Part shown: positions 21,285 to 32,467 of the stretch, in pieces
Numbering within the stretch: position 1 is the stretch's first letter
Layout of the letters: each line of letters begins with the position of its first letter
Assembly: GCA_036924285.1 (NCBI GenBank)
Contig: JAYKYS010000009.1
Coordinates: 11,904,001-11,968,000, forward strand
Source of the DNA: Asterella californica
Lineage: Eukaryota; Streptophyta; Marchantiopsida; Marchantiales; Aytoniaceae
DNA length: 64,000 bases
Direction of reading: 5' to 3'
Notes under the pieces: model-generated
Told to the model about the DNA's origin: nothing
The model's database searches: none
The model's input: the letters and a program-made list of their open reading frames with translations, nothing else
Made by a program: the position numbers and the translations under genes

Positions 21285-22136
21285 GAGCAACCAGGAGTTG
21301 CAGGCGCGTGTACAACAGCGTGATCAGGAAGTCCTCCGAGTGCGGGAGAAGATCACCACCCTCGCAGAGGAGCAGACCACTTGGAAGACACAGCGAGAAG
21401 CCGCAGAAGCGCGAGTTGCAGTTGAGAAGACGCAGCGAGAAGCAGCGGAGGCTCGTGCACAGGAGATGCTAGCACAGTCGGTGGAAGCGCTTCGGAAGAA
21501 GTTCAACTTCACCGCGGGTAGGAAGTTACTTACCTTGGCTAGAGGATGGGACAGCGAGTCTAAGACAATGTTGGTGGAATGCCGGAAGAGCATGTTCAGA
21601 TACTTAGATCGACAGATAGAAGGAGTGAAGACACTTTATGATCTTCCCTCGCTTCCGATACCTGCAACTGCATCTTCCCACGCTCCAGCACCATCGACTG
21701 GATCCGGAATGGAGAAGGAGGAGTTCGACCTCGCTGTGCACTTGGTAGTGACAGCGTTGGAAGCCGAGAAGACTTCGGAAGACGTCCCGGAAGACAGGAA
21801 GACGAGTCGTCTTCTCAGGTATTCCGCATGGAGGAAGCGACTTCCTCGGATCTCTATGAGGTCGTCATGGTCCCTAGTACCGCACCCGTGCCTCAGAAGA
21901 CCGAAGACGCATCACTCGACTCTGCTTCCCAGAAGACGCTTCTGTCTTCCGAAACAGAAGCCGAAGCCGAGGAAGACGCAGCCGCAGCAGCAACAGGGCC
22001 AGCGAAGAGCGATGCGAGGGAAGCTACCTCAGTGACACCCGAGGTAAGTGCAGGGCTTCCCAATCCATCAGAAGCCGAGATAGTAGCTCCGATAGGAGTG
22101 GATCAGGTAGAGGTTGCCTCCGTGCAATCAGAATAG
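21285..22136 (+). pseudogene. LORF C-terminal remnant in the A2 5' LTR
   Basis: Left by the 3.2-kb deletion: only the second half of the coiled coil (SNQELQARVQQRDQEV onward) and the acidic tail remain. A frame change occurs near 21800, and the conserved ending VQSE and stop lie at 22134-22136. There is no start codon context of its own. Its presence in the 5' LTR proves that LORF is part of the LTR and not an extra gene between pol and the 3' LTR. Confidence 0.85.
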
Positions 22137-23098
22137 ATAGTAACCGAAGTGACACACTCCCAGTTTAGTAAGACCGAACATGCTATCTTAAGGGTGGCAG
22201 TTTTCCATGTAAAAATAGTTAGGACACCATGTGGCAGCATAGGTAGCGTAGGAGAAACAAAGTGGATGGCTAATTAGGAAGGGGAACCGCTTGCATGTGG
22301 GGTGACAACCTCCTGTCAGCGCCTCTCTCTCCCTGGTGGTCGTCTCCCCTGGTTCTCATGGCAGCGACATAAGTAGGATCGAAGAGTAGGAGATAGAGTT
22401 CTGTAGCTACTGCACCCATATATCGATTCGATGGTGCAGGCAGACGAGACACATTAGAGAGGAGACACAGGATAGACAGTTCTTCGCACACTACACCTGT
22501 TGTTGGAAACATACGAATAGTCTTGGAATACACAGGAGGGGTCTGCATGCTCGTATCAGCAGTGGTTCGAAGATGTAGATAGAGGTAGTGGACAGTTTAG
22601 GAGCAGGGAACGACATCCTCGTGTAGTCCTGTTGACTAGACTGGTGTGTCGAGGAGTAGACGCAAGAAGTAGAGGGAGTGAGCTTCCCGATGCCATTGTG
22701 ACTTCTTCTCGAGGAATGGATTGTGGATTTGAGTGCAGAAGCTTTGTTCATCTCTTCTGGGTGGTGGGTTTTCTTGAATTCGCTCCCAATTGTGCATGAG
22801 AAGTGTTCTTCTTGAGTGGCGGTGACTGTCAACAGTTGTGGAAGTGTAGCTTGGCTCATTCAGTAGAGCACTTGGGATCTACGTACGAACGGTCTTATGG
22901 GTAAAGGATCCCAGAAGACAGAGTAGTAAGAGCAGCGAAGTGAAGAAGAAAGAAGCCTTCTTCCCACAGCAGAAGACGACATCCTCGAGTAGAAGACGGT
23001 GCAACTGTACACATGTTTGTTGTCTTCCTCCCCAAACTATTACAAGCAGGGATGGCTTGTTAGTCAGGATACGGACTAGAAGCCTGTCGGAAACTTAA

Positions 23099-23187
23099 TT
23101 TCTTCTTTTCATCTTGTTTTCTCTTGTTTGGATTTTCTCTTCTTCCCCATCTTCTCTCATCTTCTTCATCTTCTAACCTTCTTCTAG
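23099..23187 (+). other. Polypyrimidine tract ending CTAG in the A2 5' LTR
   Basis: About 90 bases of almost pure C/T ending in TTCTAG. It resembles a plant 3' splice acceptor or a pyrimidine initiator region. The same tract occurs at 35729-35817 and near 36880-36970. Role unproven. Confidence 0.5.
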
Positions 23188-23758
23188 TGAGCTTCCGAGA
23201 CTTCTATTGAGCTTCCGTGAAGGTGAATGTCGTTGTAGTGCTGCAAGAAGACTATTTCCGTAGGCAGAAGCCTGGGAAGGCTACAGGGGGCATACACCAT
23301 GTGATTAATCTAAACCGTTGGAACGTGAGTGCGAGAGTAAGGTGTAACAGCCGTGCTAGTCGATTTCTGCGAAGCAGGACATTCTTCTGGAGGTGTGAGA
23401 AGACGAGCTGAACCCCTAGAAGACGAGAATCGCTTCGAGAAGACGGTATCAAGAAGATTGGAAGAAGTGACCTGGAAGCAGGAAGATCGTCTTCCCGAGC
23501 TTCTCTGTGAATAGTTGTGTGATATTCTAGTTAGTAGTTGTTTATTTAGATCCAGAGTATATTTTGGCGTACCTGGAAGACGCGTGGTTTTGTGAGAAGA
23601 CGGGATTCCTAGACAAAACCCGTGTGTTTGTGTGTTTGAACAGATCTTAGAACTTAGAGCAGCGTTACTTGTGCAAATCCTCTGTGGGAACAATATCTTG
23701 TATACTAAATGAGCAAAAGGAGTAATACTGCGTCACTACATATAGTGAGCACCATTTT

Positions 23759-23776
23759 TGACGCCGCTGCCGGAGA
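23759..23776 (+). promoter_or_regulatory. A2 primer binding site (TGG changed to TGA)
   Basis: Same place as in A1, but it begins TGACGCCGCTGCCGG. The G-to-A change hits the base pairing with the tRNA CCA end and was probably acquired after insertion. Confidence 0.8.
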
Positions 23777-24078
23777 TTTCATCTTAGTAACTTCTGTTCT
23801 AAGCTTCCTGGATCTGTGTGTCATTAGTTAGGCTCATTTCGAACTAACTTCGATTGTAGTTGAATGTGTTGTGGGACTCTATCTTGCTAGAAGACAGGAC
23901 CCGTAACCAGAAGCTGATAAGATACATCAGGGAGAGTTGGAAGAAGCCGCTTCCCTGCTTCCAAGAGTTTCTTGGAAGACTCGATCTTGGAAGACTGCAG
24001 TAAGTACAACAGGAAGCAGGAGAAGAAGACGTTACGAACCTGTGACCGGTTGTTTAGGCATTCGGTCTCCTGGATCTA
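23777..24078 (+). other. A2 leader
   Basis: Leader between the primer site and the open gag frame, aligned with 418-720 of A1. Short ORFs here are not conserved in frame. I see no other feature. Confidence 0.5.
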
Positions 24079-26379
24079 GTGGTAGAAGAAGAGGGAGATA
24101 TGTTCTCAGTACTCTGGTTGATACCTCCGACCAGAGGAAGAAGCAGAAGACGCACGGGTAAAGATCCTGAGTGGGTAAATTCACCCCAGCGAATCGCTTC
24201 TAGAGAGCAGCGGATATCCTTGAGACACCAAAAGAAAGAAGAAGAGCTCAGGAAGATCCGATCAGTAGAGTTGGAAGAGCCTTCCATCTCGAGCATAATC
24301 TTTGGAGAAGACAGAAACCAACCGGGTGATCACGTGTATAAAGTAGATTTTGGTACTGGTTACTCGGAAGACGTCTTCCCAAGTACGGAAGAAGCTTCTC
24401 AAGGTGAAGGAAGACTGGAGGAGATTGTTCCAGACGTCTCGAAAGATAGCAGTGATAGTAGTTCTGACTCAAAAGACGACCTTCGTGATTCAGATAGACC
24501 TGGACCTTCGAGAAGACCATCTCCACCACCTGGACCTGAGGGAGGAAGAAGTTGGCAGTCGCACCAGCCGGCAGTCGACATGGCTTCCCACACTCGGCAG
24601 AAGTACCATCCGTACGACGATGATGCTGACGCGGACGACTTCATCACGATGTTCAAGACCATCTCTCGATCCAACAAGGAAAATGCTGATGTTGACAGAC
24701 TCCGGGTATTTCCTAGTTTGATCGTAGCGAAGGGAAGGAAATGGATGAGTAAGATGTTGGATGATGGTGTAGTAATGGCCGCTTGGGCTACTCTGAAGGC
24801 AGCTTTTCTGAAGAGGTTCAGAGGAGTGGGCTATGATCGGATGACCCTCATAGAACTTCAGAGACTCGAACGGAAGAAGAAGGAGACACTGTGAGATTAC
24901 ACCGAGAGTTTTGAAGATCTCCTGGATCACATCCCTCAGAACCAAGGAAGACCCGGTTACTGTGCTCAGCAAGCCGTGGACTGGTACTTGGAAGGATTGT
25001 CTCAGGATATGGAATTGTACTGCAGAAGAGGAGGAGGTGATGATTTAGCAGAAGTACAGAAGCATGCCGAGCAGTATGAAACCTCGAGCATCACTCGGAA
25101 TATGACGAAAGACAGAGGGAAGACCTCAAAGAAGTCCAAGAAGTCAAAGAAATCTTCTAGGAAGTTCAAGAGGAAGTCCAAGTCCACTGAAACTGATAAC
25201 AGTGATTCGGAAGCATCCTCTACTTCTGAAGAGTCTACAGTCGAAAGTTTAGAATCCGAATCTGAACAAGAGAAGAAGACGCGGAAGAAGAAGAAGGAGA
25301 AGACACGAGCAAGGGAGGAAGTTGTGCAGAAGATGCCTCAGACTCAGATCATACAGTCTGCACCTGATCCCCGTATCGATGAAATTCTGAAGTAGTTTGC
25401 CAACCTAAAAGTTCATCTTCTGAACCAGAAGGACAAGAGGAAGCAACCTACGGCTTCCCGGCCAAACCTTTGGTGCAATCTTTGTAACTCTTCCGGACAC
25501 ACCAGAGATCAGTGTACGCAGGACCAAGCTGTCAACTGGGCAGGATGGGAAGAAGACGATGAGGGATATCTACACGATCCGAGTGGGGAAACCTGCTATA
25601 GGATCGAGACGATACAACCCTTCACTCCTACGCCTCCCGCCCAATATAATCGTTATGTACCTAGGGATAGAGCTAGCAATGTACAGACCAGGACACCCTG
25701 GCAACCTTCTTCATCACAACGACCTCTCAACCCTCTTCCTGGAGCGTGCAATAATTGTGGAGAGACAGGACACTGGTGGTCCACCTGTCCTCATCCAAGA
25801 AGACAGATTGGGCAAGTGCCCTTGTGTGAGAACTGGAAGGAAGCCGGTCATTTCACAAGGAATTGTCCTCAAACCTTACGGCCACGACAAATGGTTAGAT
25901 TTGCAGATACCACGCCTCCTGTAGAAGCGACATCAACTTCTAAACTCGAGTTAGCAGTGGTACAACACATCACGGTAGAAGAAGAAGATCATGGGAATTG
26001 TACGGATTGTCTCCACATCGAGGAAGACGAACCGGACCCCGAGAAGCGCGAAGGAAAGGAATCTCAGCTGCAGCAGAGGACTGCAGCTCAAAAGACGAAG
26101 TTACTTGAGATAGCTTCTTCTTTCACTTTGGCGGATGGCACTGTTTGGAGCCCTAGCTCGGATTCAGACAGTTGGCCTCCCGAAGAAGTCTTGGATGAAG
26201 CGGTGTTCAAGGTAAGTACCAGAAGCAAAGGAAAGTTAGAATCTCGTTAGAAGGAGATCAAGAAGAAGAAGCAGCGAAAGGAGAGGTCATCTTCTCTTGA
26301 GCGGCCATCTTCTCCTACTTACGACCAAGAAGATCCGAAGTACTTTGCTCCTGACATTAGACAAGAAGTTGAAGCGATC
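24079..26379 (+). pseudogene. gag: A2 gag with three zinc knuckles
   Basis: The frame is open to a TGA at 24892-24894 and resumes in the same frame. The start is not settled: the open frame begins at a GTG at 24079, with in-frame ATGs further on. Regions: charged N-terminus, gag core near 24590-24900 (ATLKAAFLKRFRG), Lys/Ser-rich basic tract near 25115-25190, acidic Ser-rich tract, then CCHC knuckles CNLCNSSGHTRDQC (about 25480), CNNCGETGHWWSTC (about 25750) and CENWKEAGHFTRNC (about 25825). The third has Trp where Cys is expected; A1 has Cys there, so the change is private. Further stops lie at 25393-25395 and 26248-26250. Three knuckles in one Gag is more than the usual one or two. Confidence 0.85.
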
Positions 26380-27135
26380 ATGCAAGAAGAGCTAGAGAAG
26401 AGACGGAAGATAGTACAGCAGCTTCCTACACCGACTACGGCAGTCCCTGTCTCACGGGAACAGCCTCCAGTCGAGGGAAGACACTCTTCTGATCTTCCAC
26501 CCAAGGAAGCAGCTACTACATCTTCTCTGTTGGAAACACCAGTCACTCTTCTAAAGAGATCGCCTTACGACTTCTTGCGAGACTTGTGGAATCAGAAGAC
26601 GGATGTGACCTTCCAACAGCTGTTGGATGACAACGCTGGTTACAAGAAGTTGTTACAATCTGTGCTTCGAGGATCGAGGAAGAGGAGGATAGTTAGACTT
26701 CCCAAGAGCATCCCGATCCTAAGGATAGAGCATGAGGACTTGGGAGCCCCAGAACTTGATATGGAGATCCATGGCTGTCTTCTGAAGAAGGTACCCATTG
26801 ATTCCGGCTCCGGAGTTAACATCATGACTGAAGAAACGGCGCATGCCCTAGGCTTCAATGAGTTCCAGCCTACTCCGAGAATCCTCAGAATGACGGACCA
26901 GACCAGAAGAAGATCTTTGGGGCAACTGAAAGATGTCTTGACGGTAATTGGTGGAGTATCTTTTTACCTCACTTACATCATTTTGCGACCTGCAGCTAAG
27001 GTTGGATATCAGGTGTTGATAGAAAGACCATGGCTGTATGCTGCAAATGTAAATACCGACTGGAGAAGACATCGTTTGAGATTTCCCAATCCTACACCCA
27101 AGCCAGGTGAGAAGACTAAGGTCTCGCTTCCTTGG
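26380..27135 (+). pseudogene. A2 protease region
   Basis: Part of the continuous open stretch 26380-27960. Asp-Ser-Gly active site in PIDSGSGVNIM near 26794-26826; second-half segment GYQVLIERPWLY near 27005-27040, where A1 has Gly-Arg. The domain lies in the gag frame with no shift, unlike B and D. It would cleave the Gag-Pol polyprotein. Undamaged here except for the general loss of function of the element. Confidence 0.82.
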
Positions 27136-29145
27136 AAGAAGATTGGACACCAAGGTGAAACTCCTTCTACAACAGAGGGGTACACCTCAGAAGACTCAGC
27201 TGCGTCTTCTGACAGTGATGAACGATATAAGGAGTTTGTGGTGAATAACTTGTGTACTACAGAAGTAACAGAGAGAGCAGAAGATGTGATCTGTGGATAC
27301 ATTGAGTGTTACGAAGTTGCAGATGAAGAGCTTCCAGAAGACGAGAATACCGTCTGCCCTTCGGAAGATCCGACAGTTGGTCTTCCAGAAGACGAAAGTA
27401 TCGTCTTCCCTTCGGAAGATCCGACAGTTGGTCTTCCAGAAGACGAATCTGAACCAGAAGAAGCTCCCAAACCGGAATACTTTGGTGCCAGTGAGTACAG
27501 TCACACTGAAGGAATGGTAAACCCGGATGATCTTCAAGAGATGGAGGTTGCCCCTGGGAAGAAGCTGAAGCTTTCCAAGGTGATCGAGGGCCAGCAGTTG
27601 GAAGACTTTCGAGAACTTCTGACGGAGTTCCAGGATGTCTTCTCATGGACCATAGAAGACATGAAGGGCATACCTCAAGAGCTGAGAGAACATCGGATTG
27701 ACTTGCTGGAGGGAGTTGTTCCTGCACGGCAGAGGCAGTACCGGCTCAATCCCAAGTACTCGCTTCTGATGAAGGACCAGATCGACCAATACTTGAAGGC
27801 AGGTGTCATCTTCCCAATACTTAGCAGTGAGTGGGTAGCTCTTATTGTCATCGTGCCGAAGAAGCAGACAGGGAAGATCCGAGTGTGTCAGGACTTCCGA
27901 AAGCTGAACTTGGCCACAAAGAAGGATCATCATCCTTTACCATTCACAGACTCGGTGTGAGACCAGGTAGCAGGGCATGAGTTCTACAGCTTCCTGGATG
28001 GGTATTCTGGGTACAACCATGTTTCAATTAGAGAAGAAGACAAGTCGAAAACCACTTTCACTACTGATTGAGGCACGTACGCGTACAATCAAATGCCGTT
28101 TGGTTTATGCAACGCACCCGCCACATTCCAGAGATTGATGATTACAATCTTCAAGGAGTATCTTTGCACTTTCATGGAGATCTTCTTGGATGACTTTTGT
28201 GTGTTTGGATCGAGAAAAGACCACTTGATATTTCTTAAGAAGTGTTTTCTGAAGTGTAGAGAACATCGTTTGGCTCTTCACCCTGAGAAGTGCTTCTTTG
28301 GTATGTCAGAAGGAATTTTGCTAGGACATAGGATTTCTGGAAGAGGCATAGAGGTCGACTGTGCTAAGGTGAAAGTCATCATGAAACTCCACCCACCTGC
28401 TAACCTGACTCAGATAAGAAGCTTACTAGGCAACGTAGGATACTATAGGAGGTTTATTGACAGGTACGCAGAGGTAGCAGGAAGACTCACTAAGTTGCTG
28501 AAAAAGGACGAACCATACGTTTGGTCTTCTGAGCAGCAGGAAGCATTCAAAGAAATGAAGAGGCTTCTGTCGGAATCCCCTGTCCTAAGGCCACCTGATT
28601 GGGAAAGAGTCTTTCATATCTATGTGGATGTTTCTGCTTCGCCATAGGGGTGGTGTTGAGTCAGAAAGATGAGAAAAGAAGGATTATCCCATCTACTATG
28701 CGGGAAGACAACTCAGTGATGCAGAGAAGAAGTACTCGACAACTGAAAGGGAGTCTCTTGGCATGATTTACTCTTGTAGGAAGTTTAGACACTATCTTCT
28801 AGCCAACCCGTTTGTCTTCTATGTGGATCATTTCTCTTTAAAACATCTTGTAAAGAAAGCAGATCTGTCTGGTAGGATAGCTAGGTGGATTCTCCTACTC
28901 CAGGAATTTACTTACACAGTGGAGTACAGACCTGGAAGACAGCATGTTAATGCTGACTACCTATCCAGATTAGAGACGGAACGACGAAAAGATGAAGTGG
29001 AAGACGAGTTCCCTGACGAGAAGTTGTTTTCAGTTTTCGCAGAGACACTTTCATCTGAGAGGGGACGTACTGCCTGCTTCTCAGAAGACGAGACTAGATC
29101 TTCTGATCCAGTCTTTGCGACTTCCACAGAAGAGTCGATCTTCAA
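27136..29145 (+). pseudogene. pol: A2 acidic linker, reverse transcriptase and RNase H
   Basis: The linker carries the 51-bp repeat (27331-27447). RT starts near 27620 with the ARQRQYRLNPKY and FRKLNLATKKDHHPLP segments, then FLDGYSGYNHVS near 27990, MPFGLCNAPATFQR at 28093 and the catalytic IFLDDFCVFG near 28180, with Phe replacing the usual Tyr of YxDD. RNase H: HIYVDVSA near 28616 and the HVNADYLSRLE end near 28945. Stops at 27958-27960 and 28069-28071 and a one-base loss near 28643 are private to A2. The enzyme would copy element RNA into DNA inside the particle. Confidence 0.87.
27331..27447 (+). repeat. 51-bp coding tandem repeat in the A2 linker
   Basis: Units 27331-27381 and 27382-27432 plus a partial third. 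They encode LPEDE...PSEDPTVG and each contains GAAGAC and GGAAGA. Confidence 0.85.
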
Positions 29146-30388
29146 GGACTTGAGGAAGTTCTTGGAAGATCAACAGTATCCCGAGGGAATGGATGCGGAG
29201 CAGAAGGCTGTCTTCTTACACAAGGCAGGTCCTTATGCCATCTTCCAGGGTATCCTATTTTGGAAGGGACATGACGAGAAGCTAAGGAGATGCCTGGAGC
29301 CTTCAGAGATTAAATCAGTGATCACAGGTCTTCACTACGAAGATGCTGGGGGTCACTACGGGCTGAAAACCACAGTGAAGAAGATGTTAGACGCCGGATA
29401 CTGATGGTCGATCATGTACCGAGACACTTTTCAGGAGATCAGGAAGTGCGATGCGTGCTAGAGGGTGGGAAGACCGACAGCTACGACAAGGTGGTCTCTT
29501 ACTCCCATTCTCCCGCTTGCTCCGTTCGAAAAGTGGGGGATCGACTTTGTGGAGTCTATCGCCCCGGTGGCGAGAAGAACACGAGCACGATACATTCTAA
29601 TAACCACCGACTATGCTACCAAGATGGTGGAAGACGAAGCCACAAGAAAGAACGATGCCGCAGTGGTAGCCAGGTTCCTTTGGCACAACATCATCACTAG
29701 GTACGGATGTCCGCTGGAATTGGTATCAGATAGGGGTACTCATTTCTTAAATGAGACTATCTCCCTCCTGACCCAATACTTCAGGATTAAGCATAAGAAG
29801 ACGACGCCGTACAACCCGAAAGCGAATGGACTGACGGAGAAGTCGAATGGTCTTCTGTGTAACATCTTGAACAAGGTAACTGTTAACCATGCGTATGATT
29901 GGGACACGAAATTGCCATCTGTGTTATGGACTTTCAAGATTTCACCTAAAGTCACAACCCAGAAGACGCCTTTCTACCTAACTTATGGCATGACACCTAT
30001 TGTGCCCATTGAGTTAGAGGTTCCAACTTACCGGTTAGCCGTATCCGAACGCATGGGAGAAGAAGAAAGCCAGGAGCAGCGTCTTCTGAATTTTGTAGAG
30101 TTTGAAGAAGACAGGAATGCAGCTTTGGAGAAGACATACGAGGTACAAGCGCAACGTAAGGTGAACTACGATAGCAAGTTGAGGAAGGTGACCGTTGTGG
30201 ATGGGGACTTGGTTCTTCTCTACGACAACCGACATCTTAAGTTCCCCGGGAAACTTCATCTTCGCTGGATGGATCCTTACCGCGTCTTGGAGGTCTTCGA
30301 CAATGGCTCCTTGCAGTTGGAAGAGTTGGACGGTACATTGATGACCACTCGGGTAAATGGGTGGCGTGTCAAGAAGTACTGGACGTGA
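29146..30388 (+). pseudogene. pol: A2 integrase
   Basis: HHCC zinc-binding domain: His residues in GLHYEDAGGHYG near 29330-29360 and Cys residues in KCDAC near 29447-29460. Core: WGIDFVES near 29540, VSDRGTHF near 29727 and LTEKSNGLL near 29835 supply the D, D and E residues. The C-terminal module WMDPYRVLEV near 30265 corresponds to the GPY/F motif. Stops at 29402-29404 (TGA) and 29459-29461 (TAG) split the zinc domain from the core; both are also in A1. From 29465 to the stop at 30386-30388 the core and tail are open for 307 codons. Confidence 0.87.
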
Positions 30389-30409
30389 ACAGAAGTGCCG
30401 AAAACACTG

Positions 30410-30431
30410 ATGTTTGCGGGGACGCAAACAT
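30410..30431. repeat. Hairpin between A2 pol and PPT
   Basis: Stem ATGTTTGCG / CGCAAACAT with loop GGGA; counterpart of 16297-16319. Confidence 0.75.
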
Positions 30432-30446
30432 GTGAGAGTGGCCGTA
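30432..30446 (+). promoter_or_regulatory. A2 polypurine tract
   Basis: GTGAGAGTGGCCGTA precedes the TGTGGTG start of the 3' LTR. It is less purine-rich than in A1, so the priming site is approximate. Confidence 0.5.
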
Positions 30447-32467
30447 TGTGGTGCTCACAAATTACAGGATTCGCGAATTGTTAAATTTTTAAGATTAATA
30501 ACTTGTTTGTATAACTGAAGAAGCGTTGTTACTTAAGGTTACATCTTCCTTAGCAGGAAGATGATCTTACGAGCTGTTTGTAATAATAAGTTGACTTCTT
30601 CGGAAGACAACCATCTTCGGAAGAGCGTCTTCTCAGTTGCGTCTTCGAAAGACGGAAGACGGCGGAAGACGGTAAGACGGCAGAAGACAACCATCTTCCG
30701 GAAGACAGCGACCGCGAAGACCTAACCACAGCTTTTTCAGTAAAGGAGTGGTTGTACCTACTGGGTCGCACCGAACAGGTAGGTAGGTTAGGTAAGTCAC
30801 CTAGGGTCGAAACCCCTAATCTGCGGGGAAGATGCACAGGAAGCGCATTAGCGCATTCCAACTTCCCGCAGCATAGCGCACTTGAGAAGATCGATTTCCG
30901 AGAATGAGCTTCGAGAGAGGAAATCGAGAGAGAAAATCGAGAGAGGAAAGCGAGCAAGGTGAGGACCAGTTGACAGCTAGGCGAAGGGCGAGACCGAATT
31001 GCTGAAGCACGGAAGGCAGGGAGCGAAGGCGTTTTTGTGAGCTCCCGGGAAGCTGACATTGGAAGCAGCTGAGTGAAATCGGAGGTGGGTGACTCGATCG
31101 ATTGAGACGTAGACTGGAGCTGACGACGGAGGCAGCTCAATGGGGTCGCATTAGGAGTTGGGGCCAGAGCCAGAAGCGCGCAGAAGGTCGAAGGCAACTT
31201 GGGAAGCAGAAGAAGACTGTAGAGGTTCTTCCCACGTTCTTTCCCCTTCCCACTTCTTCTCGCCTTTGTTTGGTATCCCCCGCGCTTCCCCGGTTGGTTG
31301 CAGGCAGCCTGATCGATTACCCCCATCCCCATTTTTCCTATTGTGACATTGGGTGCGGAAGCGCTGCTCAATTTCTGTTAGGCATCTTCCTACTTCTTCC
31401 TGAGTTCAATTCGAGCTTCCCTACCCATCGTCCTCAAATTGACGATCCCAGCTATCAATTTCCCTACCCTACTACCTCTCTACCTCCGAAACCTGGAACA
31501 GAAGACACTTCTGAAGATTGGAACATCTTCGGAAGATGTTTCTGAACTTAACTGTTTTCGGAAGACTGTCTTCGGAAGTCGACTATAACCAATTCGTATC
31601 AAGTGTGGATTTGTGTTGCTTTTGTGTTAAGAGAGGCTTGGTACGAATCCTGAGTGGTGTGATGAGTTCTTTTGTTATTTCGAGAAGTTGGAAGTCGGGA
31701 ACTAGGCTTGTGCCTCCCGGTCTTCCAAGCTTCTCAACTCCACATCTTCTTAGAGAGACTAGAAGACTGAAAGGCTGGCACAATGAGCGAGAAGACGTGA
31801 GGGTCCATCGGATCTCTTCTGTCCGACCCATAGCAGCCGTTTCTTCTTCTTCCCGAACTTAGAAGAGAGTCGTGAGAAGACTTGCTGGCAGAATCTGGAG
31901 AGAATGATCGAGGGTCATGTCTTCCCACCGAGCAGCAAGCTTCTTCTGAGTGTGTATGAGAGGTGAGAGTCAGAAGAACAGAGTGCAACTGTCTTGAGTC
32001 TGTTGTGAGGATAGATTGCACGTAGGAAGAAGAAGACAGGTGAGATCAGTGAAGGGAAGCCTGACTTCGGGAGGTCTTCCGAGAAAGACATTGAATCGGA
32101 CACTGTCCCGGGTGTCTTCCCAAAGACCATTGTCACCGCAGGAGCCCGCAATCATCTTTTGAACCTATCATGCACTTTATGTTTCGCGAATCTTGTATCT
32201 TCTGATAGGAAGTAGGAGGTAATGCAAGGTGGGTTGTCTTCTTGGTAATCCATGTGAGGCCTTGCTTAGTTAGGATGGTTTAGATATAGCTCGGAAGACG
32301 AGAGCTATCAAGGAAGTACTGTTAGAATCCCGGAAGACGGAGTAGCTGTCTTCTGGAAGACTAGTTTCGTCTTCTGAGAAGTAGAAGCTAGACTGTGGGC
32401 ACTTGGGAAGGACTGAGCCTTCAGCTCATAGTAGGTGCTTGTGGCTTAGTGCAACAGATCTTCTAGT

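Larger units (their letters stand above)
21024..23740 (+). repeat. A2 5' LTR with internal deletion
   Basis: Both ends match the 3' LTR (30447-36370). At 21284/21285 the sequence jumps from the hexamer cluster to the LORF coiled-coil region, skipping about 3.2 kb that the 3' LTR retains. Both breakpoints lie at GGAAGA-type motifs. Confidence 0.93.

Noticed and set aside
23217..23411. 64-codon ORF repeated at 35847-36041
   Set aside because: These are the two LTRs of one element, so identity is expected. The A1 copy near 37003 has an early stop.
30550..31371. 273-codon antisense ORF in the A2 3' LTR, with a 230-codon counterpart at 60300-60992
   Set aside because: The reading frame is broken in A1 and A3, the composition is low-complexity Ser/Leu/Arg, and the region is rich in GTCTTC, which yields long open antisense frames by composition. 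No conserved start or domain.
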